DNA of 64,000 nucleotides from Methanomassiliicoccaceae archaeon UBA328 (GTDB lineage: Archaea > Thermoplasmatota > Thermoplasmata > Methanomassiliicoccales > Methanomethylophilaceae), in the NCBI GenBank assembly GCA_002506905.1, contig DAYM01000005.1:121231-185230 (forward strand), written 5' to 3'. A program made the translations under genes and the position numbers. This document shows, in pieces, positions 26,450-35,296 of this stretch. The number at the start of each line of letters is the position of its first letter. The stretch's first letter is position 1. The notes beneath the pieces are model-generated. The model saw nothing but the letters and a program-made list of their open reading frames with translations, had not been told where the DNA came from and did no database searches.

Positions 26450-27137
26450 TCTTGGCGGCGTCGCCGAATATTCCCATGATCGTGTTGTACTCATACTTCG
26501 TAGGTATGGAACGGCCCATCATCCTTCTGAACATAACAGCCGTCATCTCGCGTCTGTTCTCGGGGTAGCCGATCTCATTCATGAGATCCATCAGGAATTC
26601 GAACATGAGTTCTTTCTCGTTATGGTCAGCAGGCTCGGCCTTTCTGTCCACGGAGTGTGCCTGGAACATCTCGTACATGACCAGGGTCGCAGCATGCGAG
26701 AGGTTCAGGATGGGATACTGCTCGCCGGTGGGGATATGGATAAGAAGATCGCATTTGTTCAGTTCGTCCTGAAGCAGACCGATGTCCTCGCGTCCGAAGA
26801 CCAGAGCTATCTTTTCCTTGTATCCGCGTGAATGTTCGGCGAATTCCCTCGCCGATACGGGGACGCGGGTGTAATTCTTGTCACCCTTTGTGATGATACC
26901 GCTGGTACCTACGGTGAGGAAGCAGTCTTGGACGGCGTCGTCCATGGAAGTGACCGTCACTGCGTTGTCCAGGATATCGTTTCCGTGTTTTGCCCTGCGG
27001 CGCGCATCGTCGCCGATCTCGCAGGAAGGGTTGACCAGATAGAGCTCGTTTATGTCGAAGTTCGCCATGGATCTGGCTATTGCGCCCACATTTCCCTCGA
27101 ACTTCGGACCCACCAATACTATGCGTATTTGAGGCAT
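26421..27137 (-). CDS. trmJ: TrmJ-type RNA 2'-O-methyltransferase (SPOUT)
   Basis: A 238-residue SPOUT methyltransferase of the TrmH/TrmJ family, which methylates the ribose of a tRNA nucleotide (usually position 32). Motifs are PKFEGNVGAIARSMANF (motif 1), VFGREDIGL (motif 2) and LNLSHAATLVMYE (motif 3), which form the SAM-binding knot. A C-terminal helical extension follows. I start at ATG 27137 (MPQIRIV); the longer start adds six residues. It converges on the FtsZ-like gene. Confidence 0.9.
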   Translation of the reverse strand: MPQIRIVLVGPKFEGNVGAIARSMANFDINELYLVNPSCEIGDDARRRAKHGNDILDNAVTVTSMDDAVQDCFLTVGTSGIITKGDKNYTRVPVSAREFAEHSRGYKEKIALVFGREDIGLLQDELNKCDLLIHIPTGEQYPILNLSHAATLVMYEMFQAHSVDRKAEPADHNEKELMFEFLMDLMNEIGYPENRREMTAVMFRRMMGRSIPTKYEYNTIMGIFGDAAKIIKNGKQWE

Positions 27138-27189
27138 TGCCGCGGACCAGGACATAAATCTATATCAATTGTAGCCTTACTCCCTAATC

Positions 27190-27936
27190 GTGAGCACTCC
27201 TAAGGATCATCCTAGATACAAATCCCTCATGGTCAGGGAACATTTGGCTGAAATGGTCGATAAAGGGCTGGTCAACGAGACCGGTCTGATATCCCACGGA
27301 AGAGGCGAAGCGTTCGATTATCTCATGGGCGAACATACGGTCGAGCCTGTGCTGAAGGCTGAAAAGGCAGCAGCGGCATATCTTCTCAGGGCGAAGAACC
27401 CTGTCGTATGCGCCAACGGAAATGCGACCGTGCTCGATCCAAAGGGACTGATAGCGCTGTCGGAAGCTGTGTCGGCAAAGTTAGAGGTCAACATCTATCA
27501 CCGCACCGAGGAAAGGATGAGGCTCCTGATCGATTATCTGGAGCAGAACGGAGCAAAGAAGGTCTACGGAAGAGCACCGGATGCAAAGATACCCGGACTT
27601 TCGTCCGACCGCGCATTGTGCACCAAGGAAGGCATATTCGATTGCGATGTGATCATCGTCCCCATCGAGGACGGCGACCGTGCAGAGGCCCTTGTGGCAA
27701 TGGGAAAGGTAGTGATCTCGATAGATCTCAACCCCCTGTCGAGGACCTCGAAGACAGCAACCGTGTCCATATCCGACGATATGGTCCGTGCACTGGCAAA
27801 TATCCTGAGGTTTGTCGGAGAACTGAAGGGAAAAGATAAGGAGATCGAGGACACGATCTCCGGTTTCTCCAACAAAGAGAGCCGCAAGGAGACGGTGGAA
27901 TGCATCTGTTCCTCGCTGATGTCTGAATTCGACTAA
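27190..27936 (+). CDS. 4-phosphopantoate--beta-alanine ligase
   Basis: A 248-residue archaeal phosphopantothenate synthetase, which joins 4-phosphopantoate and beta-alanine with ATP in coenzyme A synthesis and replaces bacterial PanC. Family stretches are PKDHPRYKSLMVREHL at the N-terminus, SHGRGEAFDYLMGE and ISIDLNPLSRTSKTA. The start is GTG 27190. It lies divergent from trmJ and 11 bp ahead of ahcY. Its partner, pantoate kinase, is not in the window. Confidence 0.92.
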   Translation: MSTPKDHPRYKSLMVREHLAEMVDKGLVNETGLISHGRGEAFDYLMGEHTVEPVLKAEKAAAAYLLRAKNPVVCANGNATVLDPKGLIALSEAVSAKLEVNIYHRTEERMRLLIDYLEQNGAKKVYGRAPDAKIPGLSSDRALCTKEGIFDCDVIIVPIEDGDRAEALVAMGKVVISIDLNPLSRTSKTATVSISDDMVRALANILRFVGELKGKDKEIEDTISGFSNKESRKETVECICSSLMSEFD

Positions 27937-27947
27937 AGAGTGATCAT

Positions 27948-29186
27948 ATGGAAGACCTGTTAAACAAAGGGAGTCTCAGACTCCATTGGGCGTACGAGCA
28001 TATGCCAGTACTGAAGGAGATCGACAAACGTTTCAGGAAAGAACAGCCGCTGGTCGGTTACAAGATCGGAATGGCCCTGCACACAGAGGCCAAGACCGGT
28101 ATGCTGGCTGTCACACTGGCGAACGCCGGTGCGAAGATATGCCTTGCAAGCTGCAACCCCCTGTCGACCGATGATTCGGTCGTTGTTGCGCTCAGGGAGG
28201 AATACGGTCTCGAGGTCCACGCCAAGAAGGGCGAGACGCAGGAAGAGTATTACACGAACCTGAACAGCGTTCTGAACATCGCACCCGATTTCGTCATCGA
28301 TGACGGTGCGGACCTTATCACCATGGCACACACCAAGCGCAGGGACGTCCTCTCAAATATCAAGGGAGGGAACGAGGAGACCACGACCGGCGTCGTGCGT
28401 CTCAGAGCGATGGCTGCGGACGGAAAGCTCGAATTCCCGATCCTCTCGGTCAACGATGCCAAGATGAAGTACCTGTTCGACAACAGGTACGGAACAGGCC
28501 AGTCCGCATTCGACGGGTGGATGAACGCAACGAACCTCATCGTCGCCGGAAAGACCCTTGTGGTCGCAGGATACGGCTGGTGCGGAAAGGGAGTTGCCAT
28601 GAGGGCACAGGGACTCGGAGCCAATGTCATCGTCTGCGAGGTCGATGCGATCAAGGCCATCGAGGCCAAGATGGACGGATTCAGGGTCATGAGGATGGTC
28701 GACGCGGTAAAAGAAGCGGAGATCATCATAACCGTCACCGGATGCAAGGACATCATCAACGCAGCGCACTTCGCAGTGATGAAGGACGGATGCGTCATGG
28801 GTAATGTCGGGCATTTCGACAACGAGATCAGCAAGAAGGACCTGGAAGCAGCATCTAACAGGTGCATCAGGGTCCGTGATTTCATCGACGAGTACGAGAT
28901 GAAGGACGGGCGCAAGCTCTATCTCATCGCCGAAGGCCGTCTGATGAACCTTGCGGCAGGACAGGGACATCCCGCAGAGATCATGGATACCAGTTTCGCC
29001 ACTCAGGCGCTCGGTATCGAATATGTGATTAATAATTACTCCAAGATGGAGAACAAGGTCTACGATGTACCCATCGAGATGGATTATACCATCGCAAAGA
29101 TCAAACTCGCATCGATGGGTGTGACCATCGACGAGATGTCCGCGGACCAGTACAACTACGTCCACAGCTGGCAGGAAGGAACATAA
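27948..29186 (+). CDS. ahcY: Adenosylhomocysteinase
   Basis: A 412-residue SAH hydrolase, which splits S-adenosylhomocysteine (or in some methanogens the inosyl form) to homocysteine and nucleoside and relieves product inhibition of methyltransferases. The NAD-binding motif is VVAGYGWCGKGVAMRAQGLG; the catalytic region has NVGHFDNEI. The C-terminus ends with YNYVHSW; the Lys-Tyr tail of bacterial enzymes is absent, as in short archaeal forms. It lies 11 bp after the CoA gene and 1 bp before a GT4 gene. Confidence 0.95.
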   Translation: MEDLLNKGSLRLHWAYEHMPVLKEIDKRFRKEQPLVGYKIGMALHTEAKTGMLAVTLANAGAKICLASCNPLSTDDSVVVALREEYGLEVHAKKGETQEEYYTNLNSVLNIAPDFVIDDGADLITMAHTKRRDVLSNIKGGNEETTTGVVRLRAMAADGKLEFPILSVNDAKMKYLFDNRYGTGQSAFDGWMNATNLIVAGKTLVVAGYGWCGKGVAMRAQGLGANVIVCEVDAIKAIEAKMDGFRVMRMVDAVKEAEIIITVTGCKDIINAAHFAVMKDGCVMGNVGHFDNEISKKDLEAASNRCIRVRDFIDEYEMKDGRKLYLIAEGRLMNLAAGQGHPAEIMDTSFATQALGIEYVINNYSKMENKVYDVPIEMDYTIAKIKLASMGVTIDEMSADQYNYVHSWQEGT

Positions 29187-29187
29187 G

Positions 29188-30321
29188 ATGCGGATAGCAA
29201 TGGTGACGGACAGTTATCTCCCCACCAGGGACGGGGTGGTCACGGCAGTGATAACCCTGAGGAAGGCCCTGGAAGACATGGGACACACTGTCTTCATCAT
29301 TGCACCGGATCCCGGGAAGGAATATCGGGAAGAGGGGGTCATCTACTTCCGCGCTACCAAGTTCAAGAAGTATCCAGACTACTACATTCCCATATTCCCT
29401 TCCAACAAGAGGGAGGTCATCGAATCCCTCAATGTGGATGTGATCCACATTTACGGCGTGACATTCATGGCCCTCAAGGCCCTGATAGTCTCGCACACGA
29501 CGCACATACCGACGGTCATGACGTATGTGACGAACGTCGTCGATGCATTGAGATTTTACTCGCCTCTGCCGCTTCCCCTGCCGATGCAGGAGAAGCTCGC
29601 ATGGATCTATATCCGCAATATCCTGAAAAGACCCAGCTGCATCATCGCACTGACCCCGGAGTCCCTGAAGGAGTTCGATCAGAACGGTATCAGGCCCAAG
29701 CGCACAGAGGTCATTCCCATAGGGATCGACATCAGACATTTCGTCGAAGGCCTGGACGGTTCCGAGATCAGGAAGAGATACGGGCTGGAGAACAACAGGG
29801 TCGTCATCCACGTCGGCAGGGTGTCCTATGAGAAGAACATCCCTCAGGCGGTAGATGCCATGAGGTTCATGCCCGAGGACGTCAGACTGATGATCGTCGG
29901 CAAAGGTCCGGCACTGGAGGACCTGAAGAAGCATGTGCAGGATTCCGGTCTTTCCGATCGCGTGATATTCACAGGTTTCGTATCGGACGAGGAGCTTCCG
30001 CTCCATTATGCCGCATCCGATGTTGTCGTTTCCGCATCAAGGTTCGAGACCCAGGGCCTCACCATAGTCGAAGCAATGGCCTGCGGCATTCCCGCGGCAT
30101 GCGCGGCCGGAAGAGCGTTCCTGGATGTTATCAAGGACGGGTACAACGGATATCTTTTCGGCGAGGCACCGGAAGACTGCGCCGAGGCATTGAAAAAATG
30201 CCTTGATGAGAAAGAGGCGCTGATGCCGGGTATCCGCGCCACGGCAGTGGAATATTCAACCGACACTGTCGGAAAGAAGCTTACCGCCCTCTATGAGAGC
30301 GTCTGTTCTAAAAAAGAGTGA
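29188..30321 (+). CDS. GT4-family glycosyltransferase
   Basis: A 377-residue glycosyltransferase of GT-B fold. The N-terminal lobe has MVTDSYLPTRDGVVTAV; the C-terminal lobe has IHVGRVSYEKNIPQAVDAM and the donor-binding E-x7-E stretch FETQGLTIVEAMACGIP. GT4 members use NDP-hexoses to make glycolipids or exopolysaccharide. The paired CDP-alcohol phosphatidyltransferase 2.5 kb downstream makes a lipid-glycosylating role plausible. It starts 1 bp after ahcY. Confidence 0.88.
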   Translation: MRIAMVTDSYLPTRDGVVTAVITLRKALEDMGHTVFIIAPDPGKEYREEGVIYFRATKFKKYPDYYIPIFPSNKREVIESLNVDVIHIYGVTFMALKALIVSHTTHIPTVMTYVTNVVDALRFYSPLPLPLPMQEKLAWIYIRNILKRPSCIIALTPESLKEFDQNGIRPKRTEVIPIGIDIRHFVEGLDGSEIRKRYGLENNRVVIHVGRVSYEKNIPQAVDAMRFMPEDVRLMIVGKGPALEDLKKHVQDSGLSDRVIFTGFVSDEELPLHYAASDVVVSASRFETQGLTIVEAMACGIPAACAAGRAFLDVIKDGYNGYLFGEAPEDCAEALKKCLDEKEALMPGIRATAVEYSTDTVGKKLTALYESVCSKKE

Positions 30322-30357
30322 CCATAATTCTAATACTGTCCGCTCATATTATGGGGT

Positions 30358-31278
30358 ATGTCAGAAGGAAGCGCACCGTTCCTATCGGTCTACGGTCACA
30401 TAACAATGGACCAGATCCTGTCAGTGAAAAGATTCCCGCAGATCAACGAGACTGTGGATGTTGTGGAGAAGAACACGGTACTGGGCGGCACCGGCACGAA
30501 TATCGCCGTGACCGCCGCCAAGCTGGGTGTCCCCACGGCCATCTGTGCATTCGTCGGTCAGGATTTCTCGCCGAACTACGAAGGGTTCATGCGCGGTTCA
30601 GGACTCATCATGGACGATTTCGTCAAGGTCAGTCAGTACGAGACCTCGCAGTGTGTCATTTTGAACAATGCCGAGATGGAACAGAAAGTGGTCTTCTATC
30701 AGGGGCCCCAGGGATGTGCCAGCAAGCTCGGTATGGATCTTCTGGGCTGCGCTTCAAAATCAAAATACGTTCATTTCTGCACCGGAGAGCCCGCTTATTA
30801 CATCTCTCTGATGAAGAAGCTCTCGGGCAAAGGCATCCATATGGCAGTGGATCCCGCACAGGAGGTCTACAAGATGTGGTCGAAGGAATCGCTCTCGGGA
30901 GCATTTGACCAATGCGATGCATTGTTCTGCAACGATTACGAGGCAAAAGTGATCGAGAAATACCTGGGCATCGGCGATGTGCTGTCGATCAATCTTCCGG
31001 TCGTGGTGCGCACGCTGGGCGAGAATGGCAGCATAGCCAAGGTCGACGGCAAACTGTACGAGATCCCGACGATCAAGGCCGGAAAGGTCGCAGACCCCAC
31101 GGGTGCGGGCGATGCGTACAGGGCAGGTTACTATGCCGGTCTGTACCGCGGATACAACCCGGTGGATTCGCTCACGATCGCATCGGCGGTCTCGTCATTC
31201 GTTGTCGAGAAGGTCGGTGCACTGACCAACACCCCCACGTGGGACCAGGTAATGGAACGCGCGGACAAGTATCTCTGA
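30358..31278 (+). CDS. PfkB-family carbohydrate/nucleoside kinase
   Basis: A 306-residue ribokinase-fold kinase. The N-terminal substrate motif is GGTGTNIAVTAAKLG and the C-terminal catalytic motif DPTGAGDAYRAGYYAG with the base Asp. Archaeal PfkB kinases phosphorylate ribose, nucleosides (MJ0406 type) or sugar acids, and specificity cannot be read from the sequence. It has its own upstream AT-rich promoter and is followed 5 bp later by the Fap7-type kinase. Confidence 0.88.
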   Translation: MSEGSAPFLSVYGHITMDQILSVKRFPQINETVDVVEKNTVLGGTGTNIAVTAAKLGVPTAICAFVGQDFSPNYEGFMRGSGLIMDDFVKVSQYETSQCVILNNAEMEQKVVFYQGPQGCASKLGMDLLGCASKSKYVHFCTGEPAYYISLMKKLSGKGIHMAVDPAQEVYKMWSKESLSGAFDQCDALFCNDYEAKVIEKYLGIGDVLSINLPVVVRTLGENGSIAKVDGKLYEIPTIKAGKVADPTGAGDAYRAGYYAGLYRGYNPVDSLTIASAVSSFVVEKVGALTNTPTWDQVMERADKYL

Positions 31279-31283
31279 TACAT

Positions 31284-31817
31284 ATGCCGCTGATAGCCAT
31301 CACGGGTACCCCGGGAACGGGAAAGACCTCCGTTTCGGAGGAATTGAGGTCCAGAGGATACAAGGTAGTGGATATCAACAGGCATCTGAGGGAGCACGGC
31401 CTTCTCGGAGAGAAGGATGTTCCCAGGGACACCTACGAAGTGGATCTCGACGCCCTCAATGATTCTCTTACGGAGATCAGGGATTCTCCGGACACGGTCT
31501 TCATGGACAGTCACCTGTCCCACTGTCTGGATTGCCATGCGATCATCGTACTGAGATGCGATCCGAAGGTATTGGCGGAAAGGCTGAAGGCCAGAGGTTA
31601 TTCCGAAGCAAAGGTCACCGAGAATGTCCAGGTGGAACTTCTGGATGTGATCCTGTGCGAGGCAACGGACTCGGACATACCGGTGTACGAGATAGACTGC
31701 ACCTCGGGAACGGCCTCGGATACTGCCGATACGATAGTCGGTATTATTAACGGCATGGACAATGACCATTCACCGGGAAAGATCAATTGGACCGGGGAGA
31801 TGGAAGAATGGTTCTAG
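31284..31817 (+). CDS. Adenylate kinase/Fap7-type (AK6) NTPase
   Basis: A 177-residue P-loop kinase related to AK6/Fap7, an adenylate kinase and ATPase that takes part in late 40S (30S in archaea) ribosome maturation with uS11. The P-loop is GTPGTGKTSV near residues 7-16. The LID-like region has RCDPKVLAERLKARGY. I start at ATG 31284; the open frame runs back to 30912 inside the PfkB gene, which is not coding. It is the only gene here that stops at TAG; a second in-frame TAG lies seven codons later and a TGA after that. Confidence 0.88.
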   Translation: MPLIAITGTPGTGKTSVSEELRSRGYKVVDINRHLREHGLLGEKDVPRDTYEVDLDALNDSLTEIRDSPDTVFMDSHLSHCLDCHAIIVLRCDPKVLAERLKARGYSEAKVTENVQVELLDVILCEATDSDIPVYEIDCTSGTASDTADTIVGIINGMDNDHSPGKINWTGEMEEWF

Positions 31818-32455
31818 ACTCGAAAAGAAGCGCAGTAGACTTCGCGCTGACGCCTGTCGCAAAGAAGCTCATCAACGTAAATCCGAATATGATCTCGTGG
31901 GCAGGACTCATACTGGCGCTTGTTTCAGGTATCATACTGTATTTCAGCTTTGAATGTCACTGGCTGCTTCTTCTCGGAGCGCTGATGGTCATAGTCTCCG
32001 GTTATTTTGACGCACTTGACGGAAAGGTCGCAAAGCTTGCCGGAAAGGCCTCCAAGAAAGGGGATTATCTCGATCACGTGTTCGACCGTTACGCAGATGT
32101 CTTCATGATCGGCGGAGTCGCCGTCAGTGCATGGTGCAACCCGTATCTCGGAATGCTGGCACTTGTGGGTGTTCTTCTCACCTCATACATGGGGACGCAG
32201 GCACAGGCCATAGGGGCGCCCCGTCTTTATGCGGGACTTCTCGGACGTGCGGACCGCGTGGTCCTCAGCACACTGTTCCCGCTGATCCAATTCGTGGCGA
32301 TCCTTGTCGGATACCCGTACATCGAGATAGGTGACATCTCGATCTCCTGGATGGAGATAATGATCATCTACTTCGCGATCGTCGGAAACGCAACTGCGAT
32401 CCAGAGGGCGATAATAACCTGGAAGAATCTCAACAAGCCCGAACAGGAAGAATGA
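31808..32455 (+). CDS. CDP-alcohol phosphatidyltransferase (archaetidylinositol-phosphate synthase type)
   Basis: A 215-residue membrane enzyme with the CDP-alcohol phosphotransferase motif D-G-x2-A-[KR]-x8-G-x3-D-x3-D, seen as FDALDGKVAKLAGKASKKGD followed by YLDHVFDRYAD. It joins a CDP-diradylglycerol (CDP-archaeol) with an alcohol such as inositol phosphate to make polar lipid. About six hydrophobic segments are present. ATG 31808 is chosen because it gives the usual short N-terminus (MVLDSKRSAVDF); it overlaps the kinase gene by 10 bp. Confidence 0.88.
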   Translation: MVLDSKRSAVDFALTPVAKKLINVNPNMISWAGLILALVSGIILYFSFECHWLLLLGALMVIVSGYFDALDGKVAKLAGKASKKGDYLDHVFDRYADVFMIGGVAVSAWCNPYLGMLALVGVLLTSYMGTQAQAIGAPRLYAGLLGRADRVVLSTLFPLIQFVAILVGYPYIEIGDISISWMEIMIIYFAIVGNATAIQRAIITWKNLNKPEQEE

Positions 32456-33496
32456 TCATTCCTTGGTCTCCGGCCTTCTGGTGTAGTTCCCGGATTTGAT
32501 CCTGTAGTACGTCAGAGGATGGTTCACGGTCTCGCGTGCACAGAGCTCATCCGGTTGGAAACAGATACCGTTGGTCTTCATCGTGGAGCATTCCGGCGGG
32601 GTGTATCCGTCTGTTCCGGACAGTTCTCCAGTGATATGTTTGATCTGATAGCTTGACTTCGATTCATCGAAATCGGGGGATTGGGAGAACAGGGCTATGA
32701 TGCCGTCATAATCGACCCCCAACGCATGCAGGAACGTCACCAATGCGAATCTGGCACTGTGCGGTAGGTTCATTCCGTTCTGTGCATTTGCCAGGATCGT
32801 CCTGATGCACGGTGGCAGGCAGGCAGGGTCCATCCCCTTGCCGCCGGTCGGGCTCAGTCTGTTCTTCGTCTCGGCCAAAAGCATGCTCGCGGTGTCGGCA
32901 TCCTTCTGAAGGGGCCTCTTGAATTCCTCCGGTATGTTGAGCGGAAGTTCCGATTCTATCCTTTCCTGAAGGGCGGTCTGAAGCAGACGGCTGAGCTTCT
33001 CTTTTTCCAAACGGACGTATCCGTTCTTGACATCGCTGTTGATAAGTTTCCATTCCACCGCTTTCAGTACACATGCGTACCTGAGATAATTCGGGAAAGG
33101 TATCGAAACGCGGTCATCAGTCTCGGCCGTCGCTCTGACGTCGAGTTCCTGTGAGATCGTCAGGACGAATTGGGGGCTCCCCTTCAGAAGTTCGTACATC
33201 TTGGTCCCTTCGGCCAGTGCGTATCTCTTCGTCAGGAATCTGTCATCGATCATCGAAACGATCATTCTGGCATACGGATAGCTGAGGGCCTCCATGAGCT
33301 TGTCGTATTCGCTTCTCAGGGGGACCTCCGACACGATATGGCTGTCGATCGCGTCAAGTACCCTTTGCAGCCCTCTCTTTCTGGCAACGGCATATCCCTC
33401 GGAGGTCAGCAATGACTCTATGTCCACATTGTTCTGGTCCGCAAATTCAGATGCAGACCTGAGGAACGGAAATCTTGCCGCGAGGGTCGTGTCCAT
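32456..33496 (-). CDS. priL: DNA primase large subunit PriL
   Basis: A 346-residue large primase subunit. The N-terminal helical domain binds the catalytic subunit PriS; the C-terminal domain carries a 4Fe-4S cluster, with cysteines seen as ACLPPC, PPECSTMK, GICF and ELCA (residues about 232-335). It regulates primer initiation and hand-off. It converges with the CDP-alcohol enzyme without a gap, and PriS is not in the window. Confidence 0.9.
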   Translation of the reverse strand: MDTTLAARFPFLRSASEFADQNNVDIESLLTSEGYAVARKRGLQRVLDAIDSHIVSEVPLRSEYDKLMEALSYPYARMIVSMIDDRFLTKRYALAEGTKMYELLKGSPQFVLTISQELDVRATAETDDRVSIPFPNYLRYACVLKAVEWKLINSDVKNGYVRLEKEKLSRLLQTALQERIESELPLNIPEEFKRPLQKDADTASMLLAETKNRLSPTGGKGMDPACLPPCIRTILANAQNGMNLPHSARFALVTFLHALGVDYDGIIALFSQSPDFDESKSSYQIKHITGELSGTDGYTPPECSTMKTNGICFQPDELCARETVNHPLTYYRIKSGNYTRRPETKE

Positions 33497-33533
33497 GCTC
33501 CTTGCATGGATGTTGCGATAATTAACTTATTGT

Positions 33534-35141
33534 TCATTCGAAGACGATCAGATCTTTCAGGCCTTCGATGACGTTGCGGTCTTCGAAAACGGCATCCAAT
33601 TCGGACAGATCCTTGAACGGTCTTTTCATGACTATGTTCGCCGCTCTCTTCTTTCCGATCCCGGGGAGTGCTTCCACAGCCCTCATGGGCATGGTGTTGA
33701 TGTTGAACGGGAATGTGATCCCGGTGACCGAACGATATCCCCAATCGGTGATCAGGATGTCATATGAGGTCTCCGTATCAAGACGGTATGGAACGCCGAC
33801 AAGAAGGGGATACGAGCCGATCTGACGTCCGAATGTGGTGTTCCCGTCATGCAGTTCCATATAGACATCCTTCATCACGGTCCCTTTGGGCGCCACACGT
33901 TCCAGCATGGTACGGTCTATATCCTCGCGGACGCTTTCCTTGAACTTTCTGAATTTTCTCTGGTCGATGCGGACGTTGAACTCCCTTCTGACGGGAAGGA
34001 CCTGGCGTATGTTTATGCGTCTGACCATCAGCTCCTCGTCCCTGATCCTCTCGAGGATCTCCATATCGGCCCTGTAGGTCGCAGAGGTCTCTCCGTCGAG
34101 GCCGCATATGATGTTCAGTCCGGGCAGGAGTTTGGGAAGACCGTTCTCTCCTCTTTCCCCGCCGATCTCGTTGATCATCCTGACCGCGGTCATCACCTGT
34201 TCCGCATTGCTGTTAAGATTGTTCTCTTTGATGACGATCGGATCGGCAGATTCCATTCCAAGTGCCAGCACATTGCCGGATGTGCAGCATTCGGTCAGTG
34301 TTCTCAATACGGCGGACGACTCGTCCGGATACGTTGCTATGACCGCAGGGTTTGCGTTGTCGACATGGATTATGTCGAAACCCATCTCCTTCAGGCCGGT
34401 GAAAAGTTCCGACACCGTGTCCGGATCGGGCCTCGGTACTTCGCTCTCATCTTTCGAACCGTAGGATACGATACAGGTCTGTCCGCCTATCCTGATGTTC
34501 CTGACGCCGAGGTTCCTGAGCTTCCCGGCCTCTGCCAGGATGTCGGACGGTTCTCTCATCAGCGGCTTGCCCTTCATAGGTTCGATACAGTACGAGCATC
34601 CTCCGCTCTTCCACCTGTGGCATCCCCTGTACGATTCGATCTCGACCATCAGGGGATACGGGAAGTCCTGGTGCTGCCTGACGATGTCTGCTCCCAAAAG
34701 CATCCATCTGTTCCATTCGTCAAGGGTCCTGAGACGTTCTCCGACCTCTTTGCCGATCATTCCGTCATAAAGCGAGGCGGCAAGGTCCCTTTTGATACGG
34801 AAATCGAATTTCTCTGCCACATCCGCAGATGCCGCGGACCCGCCTACAAGTTTCCATCCTTTGAGTTTGGGAATGAGGGCATCCAGTTCCTTTACGGACA
34901 TGGGCATCGAACGAAGATATTTTCCGGGCACGGTGTTCCCCGACAGTACGACGCTGACGTCGGCATCGGGCATGGGCCTGCCTTTGCGGATCATATCCAC
35001 GGAAATGTATTCGACATCTGCGCCCGCATCGATGGCGGCGCCCGCAACGGCCCTGATCATCGGCGATATGTATGGCGGAACGCCCAATGCGGCAGGATCG
35101 TCGATGTATCCGTCGATGACCGCTACCTTGATGTCGCTCAT
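33534..35141 (-). CDS. Radical SAM protein with C-terminal helix-hairpin-helix
   Basis: A 535-residue archaeal protein of unknown reaction. The N-terminal 170 residues resemble a B12-binding-like domain; the radical SAM cluster motif is atypical: GCHRWKSGGCSYC (Cys-x8-Cys-x2-Cys, near 183-194). A TIM-barrel follows, then a probable TRAM-like region and a C-terminal HhH (ALPGIGKKRAANIVMKRPF), which suggests nucleic-acid binding. A role in RNA modification is inferred. The minus-strand TATA-like AATATATAAG (about 35163-35172) sits 25-30 nt before the ATG. Confidence 0.82.
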   Translation of the reverse strand: MSDIKVAVIDGYIDDPAALGVPPYISPMIRAVAGAAIDAGADVEYISVDMIRKGRPMPDADVSVVLSGNTVPGKYLRSMPMSVKELDALIPKLKGWKLVGGSAASADVAEKFDFRIKRDLAASLYDGMIGKEVGERLRTLDEWNRWMLLGADIVRQHQDFPYPLMVEIESYRGCHRWKSGGCSYCIEPMKGKPLMREPSDILAEAGKLRNLGVRNIRIGGQTCIVSYGSKDESEVPRPDPDTVSELFTGLKEMGFDIIHVDNANPAVIATYPDESSAVLRTLTECCTSGNVLALGMESADPIVIKENNLNSNAEQVMTAVRMINEIGGERGENGLPKLLPGLNIICGLDGETSATYRADMEILERIRDEELMVRRINIRQVLPVRREFNVRIDQRKFRKFKESVREDIDRTMLERVAPKGTVMKDVYMELHDGNTTFGRQIGSYPLLVGVPYRLDTETSYDILITDWGYRSVTGITFPFNINTMPMRAVEALPGIGKKRAANIVMKRPFKDLSELDAVFEDRNVIEGLKDLIVFE

Positions 35142-35217
35142 GTTTCCCCGTATTACTTGTGTCTTATATATTCGCGGACACGCGGACGCGTCCAGAAGGC
35201 CTGTTCTGCGGACACAG

Positions 35218-35280
35218 TTAAATATGAATAGCGTTATTTCTCCGATTGCAATCCGCAGACATACTACGAAATTCGTAGTA
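35218..35280 (+). promoter_or_regulatory. Malic enzyme promoter with palindrome
   Basis: TTAAATATGA (35218-35227) is a TATA-like box. A perfect 9-bp inverted repeat TACTACGAA-A-TTCGTAGTA occupies 35262-35280, about 20-35 nt past the expected initiation site and 17 bp ahead of the ATG. It could be an operator (dimer site) or an mRNA stem-loop near the ribosome-binding site. Confidence 0.6.
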
Positions 35281-35296
35281 AACTGGAGAAAAAATC

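Noticed and set aside
30912..31283. Open frame upstream of the Fap7-type kinase, adding 124 residues.
   Set aside because: It runs through the PfkB gene in another frame; the P-loop protein normally starts just at MPLIAITGTPG.
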